The notes beneath the pieces are model-generated. The model ran no database searches, was not told where the DNA came from, and saw only the letters and a program-made list of their open reading frames with translations. A stretch of 64,000 nt of DNA from the NCBI RefSeq assembly GCF_042685645.1, contig NZ_JBHUNX010000001.1, positions 744,001 through 808,000 of the forward strand, in the 5' to 3' direction. The DNA is from Salininema proteolyticum. Its GTDB lineage: Bacteria; Actinomycetota; Actinomycetes; Mycobacteriales; Micromonosporaceae. Positions within the stretch are counted from its first letter, which is position 1. Every line of letters begins with the position of its first letter. Shown in pieces: positions 24,881-34,782 of the stretch. The translations under genes were made by a program, and so were the position numbers.

Positions 24881-25513
24881 GTGTCAGACTCCCAGAACCA
24901 GTCCGGCGGGCAGCCCGCCCCGGACCACTACTTCACCGCCAGCCCCGCCTCCGAGGACAGGGAGCGCTCGATCCGCTTCACCCTCGACGGCAAGGACTAC
25001 GAGCTGGCGACCTCGTCCGGCGTCTTCTCCGGCAGCCGCCTGGACCTGGGAACGAGCGTGCTGCTCAACAAGGTCGTCCCGCCGAGCGAGCCCGGCGTGT
25101 TCCTGGACCTCGGCTGCGGGTACGGCCCCATCTCGACGGTCCTGGCCGGCAGCGGTGACGCCGAGGTGTGGGCGGTGGACGTCAACGAGCGCGCGCTGGA
25201 CCTGACGAGGCGCAACACCGCGCGCTGCGAGGGGGCGGTCCATGTCGGACGTCCGGAGGACGTGCCGGAGGACCTCGAGTTCGACGAGATCTGGTCCAAC
25301 CCCCCGATCAAGATCGGCAAGGAGTCGCTCCACGACCTGCTGCGGACCTGGCTGCCCCGCCTCAAACCCGAGGGCGTCGCCTGGCTCGTCGTCTCCAAGC
25401 ACCTGGGCGGAGACTCCCTGGCCAAGTGGCTCGTCGAGGGCGGCTGGGAGGTCGACAAGCACGCCAGCGCCAAGGGCTACCGCGTCCTCAAGGTCTGCCG
25501 CTACGAGGCGTAG
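24881..25513 (+). CDS. RsmC-like class I methyltransferase
   Basis: A 210-residue SAM-dependent methyltransferase of the MTS/RsmC type, probably an rRNA guanine-N2 methyltransferase. The SAM-binding loop LDLGCGYGPISTVLA is near residue 72. VWAVDVNERALDL gives the acidic ribose-binding residue. SNPPI is the N-PP-[IYF] motif for exocyclic amino methylation. The family N-terminal pattern DHYFTASP and FTLDGKDYELATSSGVFS is also present. Only the catalytic half of E. coli RsmC is represented. It starts at GTG. The exact target base is not known. Confidence 0.82.
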   Translation: MSDSQNQSGGQPAPDHYFTASPASEDRERSIRFTLDGKDYELATSSGVFSGSRLDLGTSVLLNKVVPPSEPGVFLDLGCGYGPISTVLAGSGDAEVWAVDVNERALDLTRRNTARCEGAVHVGRPEDVPEDLEFDEIWSNPPIKIGKESLHDLLRTWLPRLKPEGVAWLVVSKHLGGDSLAKWLVEGGWEVDKHASAKGYRVLKVCRYEA

Positions 25514-25652
25514 CCGCGCTTCCCAGCACGTAGGACGCGATCGCGCGTTCCCCGCGCCGTCCACCTTGAGCACCGGCGCGAATGAGCTGCGCTTTTCCGG
25601 CACGGCTCGATGACACTCTGTTGTCCCTGTCACGACTGCCGACGTTCGGTCC

Positions 25653-25681
25653 TTGTGTTCGAAAAGTCGGTGGCGTAGAGT
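25653..25681 (+). promoter_or_regulatory. Promoter of the thiamin operon
   Basis: TTGTGT (25653-25658), a 17-base spacer and TAGAGT (25676-25681) predict a transcript start near 25688, about 35 bases before the riboswitch. Confidence 0.6.
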
Positions 25682-25721
25682 GAAGCCCGCAGCCGCCTCA
25701 CAGCGGAGCGAACAAGTTCAT

Positions 25722-25812
25722 GTACTCACGGGAGCCCGATGCATCGGGCTGAGAATGGGCTCGGTAGCCCTGACCGTTCCAACCTGATCCAGGTAATACT
25801 GGCGAAGGGAGA
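25722..25812 (+). promoter_or_regulatory. TPP riboswitch (THI element)
   Basis: The conserved aptamer parts appear in order: a P1/P2 stem with GGAGCCCGATGCATCGGGCT, the CTGAGA pyrimidine-sensor loop, and the diphosphate-sensor half AACCTGATCCAGGTAATACT followed by GGCGAAGGGA. It ends only about 10 bases before the thiE start and overlaps its ribosome site. Binding of TPP therefore most likely blocks translation rather than ending transcription. Confidence 0.95.
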
Positions 25813-25821
25813 GGGGTAGAC

Positions 25822-26478
25822 ATGCGGTCTCCAGTACCGTTGCCGCGATTGCACATCATCACCGACACCAGGCCGGACGCCGATCCGGTCGGCGTCGTCG
25901 AAGCCGCCCTCGAGGCCGGCGCCCGCCTGGTCCAGGTCCGCGGCGAGGACCGCTACACCGACCGGCTCACTTTCGACCTTTCCCGCACCATAGCCCGGCT
26001 GTGCCGCGAGGCCGGCGCCGTCTGCCTGGTCAACGACGCCGTCCACGTGGCCATGGCCGTCGGGGCCGACGGCGTCCACCTGGGCGCGGACGACCTTCCC
26101 GCCGACGCGGCCCGCGCCATCCTGCCGGAGACGGCGATCGTGGGAGCGACCTGCCGCGACCCGCACGAGGCGCGAGCGGCCCGGCGCGTGGGAGCCACCT
26201 ATCTGGGAGTCGGGCCGGTGCGGGCCTCGGGCACCAAGACCGCCCTGAAGCGCATCATCGGCCTGGACGGCATGGGCGCGGTCGCCGGCGCGGTGGACCT
26301 GCCCGTCATCGCCATCGGCGGCCTGGACGCCGATCTCGCGGCCGAGTGCGTGGAGAACGGCGCCCACGGGGTCGCCGTCGTCTCGGCCGTCTCGCGGGCG
26401 GCCGACGTCAAAGCGGCAGTGGGCGAACTCCTCCACGCCGTCGGGGAACGCGCCGGCACGCCGGCGGGGGCGGTATAG
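25822..26478 (+). CDS. thiE: Thiamin phosphate synthase
   Basis: Joins HMP-pyrophosphate and carboxythiazole phosphate to give thiamin phosphate. The 218-residue TIM barrel has VQVRGEDRYTD, VNDAVHVAMAVGADGVHLG, and the phosphate-binding AIGGLDADL near the end. RASGTKTAL matches the flexible active-site loop. It is the first gene after the TPP riboswitch. GAGAGGGG is its ribosome site. Confidence 0.93.
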   Translation: MRSPVPLPRLHIITDTRPDADPVGVVEAALEAGARLVQVRGEDRYTDRLTFDLSRTIARLCREAGAVCLVNDAVHVAMAVGADGVHLGADDLPADAARAILPETAIVGATCRDPHEARAARRVGATYLGVGPVRASGTKTALKRIIGLDGMGAVAGAVDLPVIAIGGLDADLAAECVENGAHGVAVVSAVSRAADVKAAVGELLHAVGERAGTPAGAV

Positions 26479-26481
26479 CCG

Positions 26482-27525
26482 ATGCGACTCACCGTAGCCG
26501 GGGCCGGAATCATCGGTCTCGCCACAGCTTGGCGCGCCTCGCAGAAGGGCTGGGGCGTCACCGTCCGCGATCCGCGGCCCGGATCGGGCGCCACGCACGC
26601 CGCCGCCGGCATGCTCGCCGCGGTCACCGAGGCCGAGTTCGGCGAAGAGGACCTCGTCCCCTTCGCGGTGGAGTCGGTGCGGCTCTGGCGCGGCTTCGCC
26701 GAGGAGCTCCAGGCCGAGTCCGGCGTCGGGCTGGACTACAGCCCGGAGGGCACGATCCTCTTGGGCTGGAACGAGTCCGACCGCGCGGCCGTGCGCCGCC
26801 AGGTGGGCCTGTACCGGAGACTCGCCCTGCCGGTCGAGGAGGTCGGCGCGCGCGGCCTGAGGAAGCAGGAACCGCTCATCGGCCACCGCTGCCGGGAGGG
26901 CTTCGTCATCGGCTCGGACCACTCGGTCGACCCGCGCGCCGTGCTCACGGCGCTGGATACCGCCTGCCGGAAGCGCGGGGTCGTGTTCGAAGAGAGCGCC
27001 TACCACCGGGGCGAGGGCACCGGCCCCATCGTCATAGCCGCCGGGAACGGCTCGCGAGAGCTGGGGCTTCCCGTCCGCCCGGTGCGCGGAGTCGTCCTGC
27101 GCCTGCGAGCCGGGGAGGGCGCCCTCACCCGCACCATCCGGGCCATTGTGGACGGAGATCCCCTCTATATCGTCCCGCGCCCCGGCGGCGAGGTCGTCGT
27201 GGGGGCGACGTCGGACGAGATCGCCGACGAGGAGAGGGCGACGGCCGGAGCCGTGCTCGACCTGCTGCGCAAGGCCGCCGACCTGGTGCCGGAGATCCGC
27301 GAGTACCACCTGGGCGAGACCACGGTGGGATTCCGTCCGACGACGCCCGACAACCTCCCGCTCATCGGTCGCGTCGACGACCGGACCTGGGCCGCCACCG
27401 GCCATTACCGCCACGGCATAGCCCTGGCGCCGGCCACGGCCCGGGCCGTCGTGGAGATGGTCGGGACCGGTTCCTCCGGCCTGGTTCCCCCCTCTTTCGA
27501 CCCGCTCCGCGCCACCGCGGTCTGA
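26482..27525 (+). CDS. thiO: Glycine oxidase ThiO
   Basis: FAD-dependent oxidase that makes the glycine imine used for the thiazole ring. The dinucleotide motif AGAGIIGLATAWRAS is at the N-terminus. The substrate domain carries GSGATHAAAGMLA and the FAD-closing segment TGHYRHGIALAP near the C-terminus. The 347-residue length is normal. It follows thiE by three bases, so translation is probably coupled. Confidence 0.93.
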   Translation: MRLTVAGAGIIGLATAWRASQKGWGVTVRDPRPGSGATHAAAGMLAAVTEAEFGEEDLVPFAVESVRLWRGFAEELQAESGVGLDYSPEGTILLGWNESDRAAVRRQVGLYRRLALPVEEVGARGLRKQEPLIGHRCREGFVIGSDHSVDPRAVLTALDTACRKRGVVFEESAYHRGEGTGPIVIAAGNGSRELGLPVRPVRGVVLRLRAGEGALTRTIRAIVDGDPLYIVPRPGGEVVVGATSDEIADEERATAGAVLDLLRKAADLVPEIREYHLGETTVGFRPTTPDNLPLIGRVDDRTWAATGHYRHGIALAPATARAVVEMVGTGSSGLVPPSFDPLRATAV

Positions 27526-27568
27526 CAGTCCGTTCCCGCCGATGGGCAAGGCACCCAAGGAGTCTGAC

Positions 27569-27760
27569 ATGCAAATAGAGCTAAATGGAAATCAATACGA
27601 AGACCTGAGGACGGTGCGGCAGGCCGTCCGCGCCGTCACGGAGGCGGACCGCGGCATCGCGGTCGCGGTGAACGGAGAGGTCGTGCCGCGCGGAGAGTGG
27701 GCGCGGGCGCTCGACGACGGCGACAAGGTCGAAGTCCTGACCGCTACGCAAGGAGGATGA
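27569..27760 (+). CDS. thiS: Sulfur carrier protein ThiS
   Basis: A 63-residue ubiquitin-fold protein ending in the required Gly-Gly (TATQGG), which is adenylated and then thiocarboxylated before sulfur transfer to ThiG. AAGGAG precedes the ATG that gives MQIELNGN. It sits between thiO and thiG, as in many actinobacteria. No thiF-like activating enzyme is in the window. Confidence 0.92.
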   Translation: MQIELNGNQYEDLRTVRQAVRAVTEADRGIAVAVNGEVVPRGEWARALDDGDKVEVLTATQGG

Positions 27761-27763
27761 CGC

Positions 27764-28546
27764 ATGACCGGGGAAGTGAACGAGGCCTTCCGCATCGCCG
27801 ACAAGGAGTTCGGGTCCCGCCTGATCCTGGGCACCGGCGGAGCGGCCAACCTCGCCCAGCTGGAGGCCTCGATCAAGGCCTCCGGAACCGAGATGGTCAC
27901 CGTCGCCCTCCGGCGCGTCGACCCCTCCGGGCCCGGCGGGCTGCTGGAGCTGCTCGAAAGGCTCGGCGTCGCCGTCCTGCCGAACACGGCCGGCTGCTAC
28001 ACGGCCGAACAGGCCGTCCGCACCGCCCGCCTGGCCCGCGAGGCCTTCGGCACGGACTGGGTCAAGCTGGAGGTCATCGCCGACCCGGACACGCTGCTGC
28101 CCGACGCGATCGAGCTGGTCTCCGCCGCGGAGAAGCTCGTCGCCGACGGCTTCACCGTGCTGCCCTACACGAACGACGACCCCGTGACGGCCCGCGCGCT
28201 CGAAGAGGTCGGCTGCGCGGCGGTCATGCCGCTCGCCGCCCCCATCGGCACCGGACTGGGCCTGCGCAATCCGCATAATATGAGCCTGATCTGCGAGCGG
28301 GCCCGGGTCCCGGTCATCTGTGACGCGGGCATCGGCACGGCCTCGGACGCGGTGCGGGCCATGGAACTCGGCTGTTCGGCGGTGCTGCTGGCCACGGCCG
28401 TCACCCGCGCGGAGAACCCCGAGCTCATGGCCCGTTCGATGCGGCTGGCCGTCGAGTCCGGCTTCGCGGCGCGGCACGCGGGACGCATCCCCCGCCGCCA
28501 CCTCGCCCGGGCCTCCAGCCCGGAAGAGGGGGTGGCCGACCTGTGA
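27764..28546 (+). CDS. thiG: Thiazole synthase ThiG
   Basis: Condenses deoxyxylulose phosphate, the glycine imine and ThiS-thiocarboxylate into the thiazole phosphate. The 260-residue barrel shows the substrate-binding lysine in WVKLEVIADP, the NTAGCYTAEQAV segment and the phosphate loop ICDAGIGTASDA. It starts three bases after thiS with AGGAGG upstream. The stop overlaps the thiD start by four bases. Confidence 0.96.
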   Translation: MTGEVNEAFRIADKEFGSRLILGTGGAANLAQLEASIKASGTEMVTVALRRVDPSGPGGLLELLERLGVAVLPNTAGCYTAEQAVRTARLAREAFGTDWVKLEVIADPDTLLPDAIELVSAAEKLVADGFTVLPYTNDDPVTARALEEVGCAAVMPLAAPIGTGLGLRNPHNMSLICERARVPVICDAGIGTASDAVRAMELGCSAVLLATAVTRAENPELMARSMRLAVESGFAARHAGRIPRRHLARASSPEEGVADL

Positions 28547-29394
28547 ACGCCGAAGGAACGTCGACCGCGGGCGCCACACCCGCGACGGTCACGACCATCG
28601 CGGGCTCCGACTCCGGCGGCGGGGCGGGGATCCAGGCCGACCTGCACGCCTTCGCCGCCCACGGAGTCCACGGCACCAGCGTCGTCACTGCGCTGACCGC
28701 CCAGAACACCCGCGGCGTCACGAAGGCCGAACCGGCCGGGACGGCCATGGTTGCCGCGCAGCTCGACGCCGTCCTCGCGGACTTCGACGTGAGGGCCGTC
28801 AAGACCGGCATGCTCGCCGACCTCGACACCCTGGCGCTCGTCGCCGAACAGGCGCGGAAGGGCCGGCTGCCGAACCTCGTGGTCGACCCGGTCATGGTGA
28901 CCACGAGCGGCGACTCACTCTTCGAGGGCGACCCGAAGCAGTACCTCCACGCCTTCGCGGACTCGCCGACGGTCATCACGCCCAACGTCATCGAGGCGCA
29001 GCAGCTGTCGGGCACGGTGATCCGAGACCTGGCCGACGCCAGGCACGCCGCCGAGACCATCGCCCGCAGCGGCCCCCGGGCCGTTCTCGTCAAGGGCGGG
29101 CACCTCGGTCCCCGCAGCACCTCGGACCTGCTGTACGTCGACGGCCGCGCCTTCACCTTCGCCGCCGAGCACGTCGACACGGCGAACACCCACGGCACCG
29201 GCTGCACCCTCGCCGCCGCCATCGCCGCGAACCTCGCCCTCGGCCTCGACCTCGTCCAGGCCATCGACCACGCCAAACGCTATCTGACCCGGGCCCTCAA
29301 GGCCGCCGCCGGACAACGGCTCGGCTCCGGGCCCGGACCCGTACTCCATTCCGTCCCAGTCCACTCCGCACCCGAGTTCGCAACCGACGCATAA
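28543..29394 (+). CDS. thiD: HMP / HMP-phosphate kinase ThiD
   Basis: Ribokinase-fold enzyme phosphorylating the pyrimidine moiety twice to HMP-PP. Motifs are TIAGSDSGGGAGIQADLHAF at the start, VKTGMLADLDT, VDPVMVTTSGDSLF, and THGTGCTLAAAIAANLALG with the catalytic Asp-like anion hole region. A proline-rich 20-residue tail extends past the usual end. The GTG start overlaps the thiG stop (GTGA). Confidence 0.94.
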   Translation: MNAEGTSTAGATPATVTTIAGSDSGGGAGIQADLHAFAAHGVHGTSVVTALTAQNTRGVTKAEPAGTAMVAAQLDAVLADFDVRAVKTGMLADLDTLALVAEQARKGRLPNLVVDPVMVTTSGDSLFEGDPKQYLHAFADSPTVITPNVIEAQQLSGTVIRDLADARHAAETIARSGPRAVLVKGGHLGPRSTSDLLYVDGRAFTFAAEHVDTANTHGTGCTLAAAIAANLALGLDLVQAIDHAKRYLTRALKAAAGQRLGSGPGPVLHSVPVHSAPEFATDA

Positions 29395-29405
29395 GGAGAG
29401 AATCC

Positions 29406-30962
<1,557 letters not shown>

Positions 30963-31028
30963 CCTTGACGAAGACCCCTGGAGAAGGGACGGCGGGAGGA
31001 GAAGGACCGGACTCCGCCCGCCGGGCGG

Positions 31029-31058
31029 AAGGGGCGGCACCGAAGGCGCCGTCCCCTT
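31029..31058 (+). terminator. Terminator of the thi operon
   Basis: AAGGGGCGGC pairs with GCCGTCCCCTT through one bulged base, followed by TTTC, about 70 bases past thiC. Confidence 0.55.
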
Positions 31059-31108
31059 TCGCGTGCGTGCTGCGATAATCGGGGGACGCTCTTCTGAAAG
31101 GAATCCTC

Positions 31109-31735
31109 ATGGTGCGATCGAAGAACGCGCCGGGCACACCCGAGGAGATCAGGATCAACGACCTTCCCGCGCCGGGGCAGTGGGCCGTGCTCGCATACGG
31201 CCTCGCCGTGGTGATCGCGGGACCGCAGGCCTTCCTGCTGACGGGAGACTTCGCGGTCTGGGCCTATACCGGCGCGGGACTCGTCATCCTCCTGCTGCCC
31301 CCGCTGGCCGTGTTCCTCCATATCCTCAAGCCCCGGCCGGCCGTCCGCCTCGACGCACGCGGCGTCAAGCTGGCGCGCACCGCGTTCTACACGTCGGGGA
31401 AGCACCGGAACGCCGTCCACGCGAAGTGGGACGACGTCGAGCGCGTCGTCGTCTGGCGCGAACGGGTGAGCCTCTTCGGGATCTCCGGCTGGAGTCCGCG
31501 GGTCGGTGTCGTCACCGCGAACACGAAGGACGGCGACGTGCGGGAGGGCCGGAGCGAGGCGGACCTCCGCGAGAACGGCGTCCCCGTGTGGCTCGCCTAC
31601 AAGATGGGGCGCGACAGCGTCCGCCTCTCGCCGAAGAAGGCCCGCGAGGTCGCCTGGGCCGTGGCGAAGGTGGCTCCGCACATCGACGTGGTGGACGAGC
31701 GGATCCCCGGCCGGTTCGCCAAGGTGACGGCCTGA
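31109..31735 (+). CDS. Two-TM protein with PH-like domain, paralogue 1
   Basis: A 208-residue protein, not recognised by name. Two transmembrane helices (VLAYGLAVVIAGPQAFLL, GAGLVILLLPPLAVFLHIL) are followed by a soluble domain of about 130 residues with a beta-rich core (KWDDVERVVVWRERVSLFG, SGWSPRVGVV) ending in an amphipathic helix (SPKKAREVAWAVAKVAPH). This resembles bacterial PH-like domains placed after a membrane hairpin. It is a tandem duplicate of the next gene. GAAAGGA precedes the ATG. Confidence 0.7.
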   Translation: MVRSKNAPGTPEEIRINDLPAPGQWAVLAYGLAVVIAGPQAFLLTGDFAVWAYTGAGLVILLLPPLAVFLHILKPRPAVRLDARGVKLARTAFYTSGKHRNAVHAKWDDVERVVVWRERVSLFGISGWSPRVGVVTANTKDGDVREGRSEADLRENGVPVWLAYKMGRDSVRLSPKKAREVAWAVAKVAPHIDVVDERIPGRFAKVTA

Positions 31736-31752
31736 AGACGAAAGGATTCACG

Positions 31753-32427
31753 ATGCCGTGGAGGAAACGGGAGCGCCCCGGGGAGATCGCCGTCGAGGAC
31801 CTGCCCACGAACGCCCACAAGCTCAGGATCGGACTCGCGATCGCGGTCCTCATCGCCGCGCCCCAGTTGCTCCTGGCCGTAGGCGGCGAAACCATGCGCG
31901 TGTACGACGAGGACACCGCCGAGATCCGGGACTCCCCGATCTGGGTGTGGATCGTGCCCCTGTCCCTCATGCTCATGGTGCCCGGGGCGCTGTCGGTCCG
32001 GCGGGCGCTGCGACGGGATCCGGCAGTCCGCATGGACGCGACGCGCCTCAGACTTCTTCGCAACGACTGGAACTTGATCGACAGGCGGGCCAAGGTCCGC
32101 CCGATCAAGGTGAGCGTGAAGTGGGAGGACGTCGAACGCGTGGTCATCTGGCGGTGCAGGGTGACGGTGCTGGGGCGGTTCTCCGGGTGGAGCCCCCGGA
32201 TCGGCGTGGTCTCCAACCGCACCAAGAAAGTCTCCACCGAGGGCGAGAACGACAGGGACCTGCGTGAGAACGGCGTCCCGGTCTGGCTGCCCCCGAAGTT
32301 CGAGAAGCGGAGCGTCCGCCTGTCGGCGGTGAAGGCCCGCGAGGTGGCCTGGGGAGTCCGCCGGTTCGCTCCCCATGTGGAAGTCGTGGACCGGCGCCGA
32401 GCCGGAGGGCCGAAGCCGATCGACTGA
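31753..32427 (+). CDS. Two-TM protein with PH-like domain, paralogue 2
   Basis: A 224-residue paralogue of the preceding gene, 17 bases downstream. Shared blocks are KWEDVERVVIWRCRV, SGWSPRIGVVSN, DLRENGVPVWL, and SVRLSAVKAREVAWGVRRFAPH. The first loop between the two membrane helices is longer and acidic (MRVYDEDTAEIRDS). The divergence shows an old duplication. Role unknown. AAAGGA lies upstream of the ATG. Confidence 0.7.
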   Translation: MPWRKRERPGEIAVEDLPTNAHKLRIGLAIAVLIAAPQLLLAVGGETMRVYDEDTAEIRDSPIWVWIVPLSLMLMVPGALSVRRALRRDPAVRMDATRLRLLRNDWNLIDRRAKVRPIKVSVKWEDVERVVIWRCRVTVLGRFSGWSPRIGVVSNRTKKVSTEGENDRDLRENGVPVWLPPKFEKRSVRLSAVKAREVAWGVRRFAPHVEVVDRRRAGGPKPID

Positions 32428-32480
32428 CCTGTCCCGCACCGGCGACCGCGACTGCACCCGCGACCGCGGACGTGGGGAAG

Positions 32481-32566
32481 CGGGCGGAGCGACAGGGCCC
32501 CGCCCGCGAATCGGAGAGGGCGGATCGCCCTCCCCTGACTCAGCGCCCGGCCCGCGGGCCGGGCGC
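32481..32566. terminator. Cluster of three hairpins between convergent genes
   Basis: CGGGCGG/CCGCCCG (32481-32506), GAGGGCG/CGCCCTC (32516-32532), and a perfect 24-base palindrome (32543-32566) lie between paralogue 2 and the MFS gene. Together they probably stop transcription from both sides. Confidence 0.6.
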
Positions 32567-32573
32567 CGTCTGA

Positions 32574-33773
32574 TCACTCCTTCGCAAGGACGCTCCGAGC
32601 CGTCCCCAGCAACAGCGCGACGGTGACGGCGGCGGCCAAGGCTCCCAGCCACATCGGGGCGGCGACCCCGATCCGGTCCACCGCCAGGCCGCCGATGACG
32701 GCGCCGGTTCCGATCGCGACCTGGAAGCAGGCCACGAAAAGAGCCGAGACGCCTTCGGGCGCTTCCGGGGCCGACCTCAGCGTCCAGACCTGGAGCCCGA
32801 CGGGGACCGCGCCGTAGCCCAGGCCCCACACCACCAGCACGGCCGCGGCGGTGAAGGATCCGTCGGCCAGGGTCGGGACTGCTGCCATGGCCGCGGCCAG
32901 GAACAGGGCGCTGCCCACGACCACTGCCTTCAGGTGCCGGCCGGCCAGGGCGCCGGCGATGAAGGTGCCGGCGATTCCCGCGACGCCGTAGACCAGCAGC
33001 AGGACGGCCACGGTCGACCCCTCGAGTCCGGCCGAGGCGCTCAGGACGGGAGTGACGTAGGTGTAGGCGGCGAAATGGCCGATCACGATGAGCAGCAGGC
33101 TCAGCAGTCCGGCGCGGACCGCGCCCCGGCGCAGCAGACCGGTCAGGTCGGAGGTCCGCAGGCCGCCCGTCGAGGGCAGTTTCGGCAGGAGGAAGGCCAG
33201 GGCGATCAGGACCAGCAGGGACAGTCCCGCCATGGCGGCGAAGGCGGTCCGCCAGCCGGAGTGGTCGCCGATGAACGTCCCGGCGGGGACGCCGGCCACC
33301 GAGGCGATCGATATGCCGCTGATGATGATCGAGCTGGCCCGGGCCACGGACTGTTCGGGGACGAGCCGGACGGCCAGGCTGGCGCCGATGGCCCAGAACC
33401 CGCCGATGGCGAGGCCCACCAGGACCCTCGCGGCCAGGAGCAGCGCGTAGGAGTCGACCACGGCCGTCACGACGTTGGCCGCGAGGAGGACGGTCATCAT
33501 GCCCACCAGCAGGACTCGCCGGTCCACGCGTCCGGCGACGATCATGATCGCCAGGGCCGAGACCACGGCGGCCACCGAGGCGGTGGTCATCATCTGGCCG
33601 CTGGCTCCGGTGGAGACGCCGATGTCGGGCCCGATGAGGGTCAGCAGACCCACCGGCAGCATTTCGGTGGTGACGATGGAGAAGGTTCCGCAGGCCACCG
33701 CGACCACAGCGATCCAGGCCAGGGCCGGGTGGCGCGGGGTCTCGGGCGGGGCGGAGACGGTAGTGCTTGTCAT
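32574..33773 (-). CDS. MFS transporter (DHA1-type drug/metabolite exporter)
   Basis: A 399-residue, twelve-helix permease of the AraJ/PbuE-like DHA1 group. FSIVTTEMLPVGLLTLIGPD in helix 1 is the signature of this subfamily (the TE-x-LP motif), and GRVDRRVLLVGMM is motif A between helices 2 and 3. Export of a drug, sugar or nucleoside is expected from the family. The substrate is not predictable. It diverges from a LysR-type gene 90 bases away, the usual pairing of pump and regulator, but that regulator is frameshifted. Confidence 0.88.
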   Translation of the reverse strand: MTSTTVSAPPETPRHPALAWIAVVAVACGTFSIVTTEMLPVGLLTLIGPDIGVSTGASGQMMTTASVAAVVSALAIMIVAGRVDRRVLLVGMMTVLLAANVVTAVVDSYALLLAARVLVGLAIGGFWAIGASLAVRLVPEQSVARASSIIISGISIASVAGVPAGTFIGDHSGWRTAFAAMAGLSLLVLIALAFLLPKLPSTGGLRTSDLTGLLRRGAVRAGLLSLLLIVIGHFAAYTYVTPVLSASAGLEGSTVAVLLLVYGVAGIAGTFIAGALAGRHLKAVVVGSALFLAAAMAAVPTLADGSFTAAAVLVVWGLGYGAVPVGLQVWTLRSAPEAPEGVSALFVACFQVAIGTGAVIGGLAVDRIGVAAPMWLGALAAAVTVALLLGTARSVLAKE

Positions 33774-33863
33774 GGCACCAGTCTCGTCGCGGCGCGGACG
33801 GGGAACAACGGCGAAGTCCCAATGGTTCCATCAGTGGGGCTAATCGATCGGAAAGGACCTGGC

Positions 33864-34767
33864 ATGACCGGTGTGGAGCGCGACGAGATGGAGGTGTTCC
33901 TCACCCTCAGCAAGGAACTCCATTTCGGACGGACGGCGAAGAGCCTGTACCTGTCCCAGGGGCGGGTCAGCCAGCTCTTGCGGACCCTGGAGGACCGCAT
34001 CGGCGGCAGGCTCTTCGAGCGCACCAGCCGCCGAGTCTCCCTGACCGACCTGGGAGAGCGCTTCCTCGCCGAGGCGGCGCCCGCCTACGAGCGGTTGAAC
34101 GCGGCCTTCGAGTCGGCACGGGACCGGGCTCGGGGCCTGGACGGATGCCTCCGCCTCGGGTTCGTGGGCGCCGCCGACGCCGGCCTGCTGCACACCGTGC
34201 CGCTCTTCGGGGAGCGCTACCCCGGCTGCGACCTGGAGATGCACGAGCTGACGCTGTCCGACCCCTTCGGCCCGCTGCACCGCGGGGACATAGACCTAGC
34301 CTTCGCCTGCCTGCCGCTGAACGACCCCGAGCTCACCGCCGGCCCGGTGCTCGCCAGCGTGCCCGTGGTCCTGGGAGTCTCCTCGGCCCACCCCTTCGCC
34401 ACCCGTGAGGGGATCTCGGCCGAGGACCTGGCCGAGTGCCGCATGATCGACATCGACGAACCCGCCCCCAGGGAATGGCGGGAGCGCTCGTCCCCGCGTG
34501 AGACCCCCCGGCGGGCGGCCGATTCCGCGCGGACCGGTGGCCCGCACCCAGCAGGAGGCGCTCTCGCAGATCGCCACCAACCGAGGGGTGATGGTCTTCT
34601 GCAGCAACTTCTCCCTCCAGACCCGGAGGGACGACATCGCCTTCGTCCCGCTCAGCGGCCTGCCGGACTCCCGCTACTCCCTCGTCTGGCACCGCGACCG
34701 GGCCAACGCCCTGGTGCGCGCCTTCGTCGACACCGCGCACGAGGCCGTGTCCGCGCAGCCGGCCTGA
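33864..34767 (+). pseudogene. LysR-family regulator, frameshifted
   Basis: The first frame encodes a winged-helix domain (MEVFLTLSKELHFGRTAKSL, SQGRVSQLLRTLEDRIGGRL) and two thirds of the effector domain, then turns to nonsense after REWRERSSPRETP. The expected continuation (GGRPIPRGPVARTQQEALSQ to the C-terminus SAQPA) lies in the next frame. Removing one C from the C6 run at 34504-34509 restores a single protein of 300 residues, the normal LysR length. So this is either a recent inactivating insertion in a homopolymer or a sequencing error. It would have controlled the divergent MFS gene. Confidence 0.85.
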
Positions 34768-34782
34768 CGCGCAGGGCCCCGG

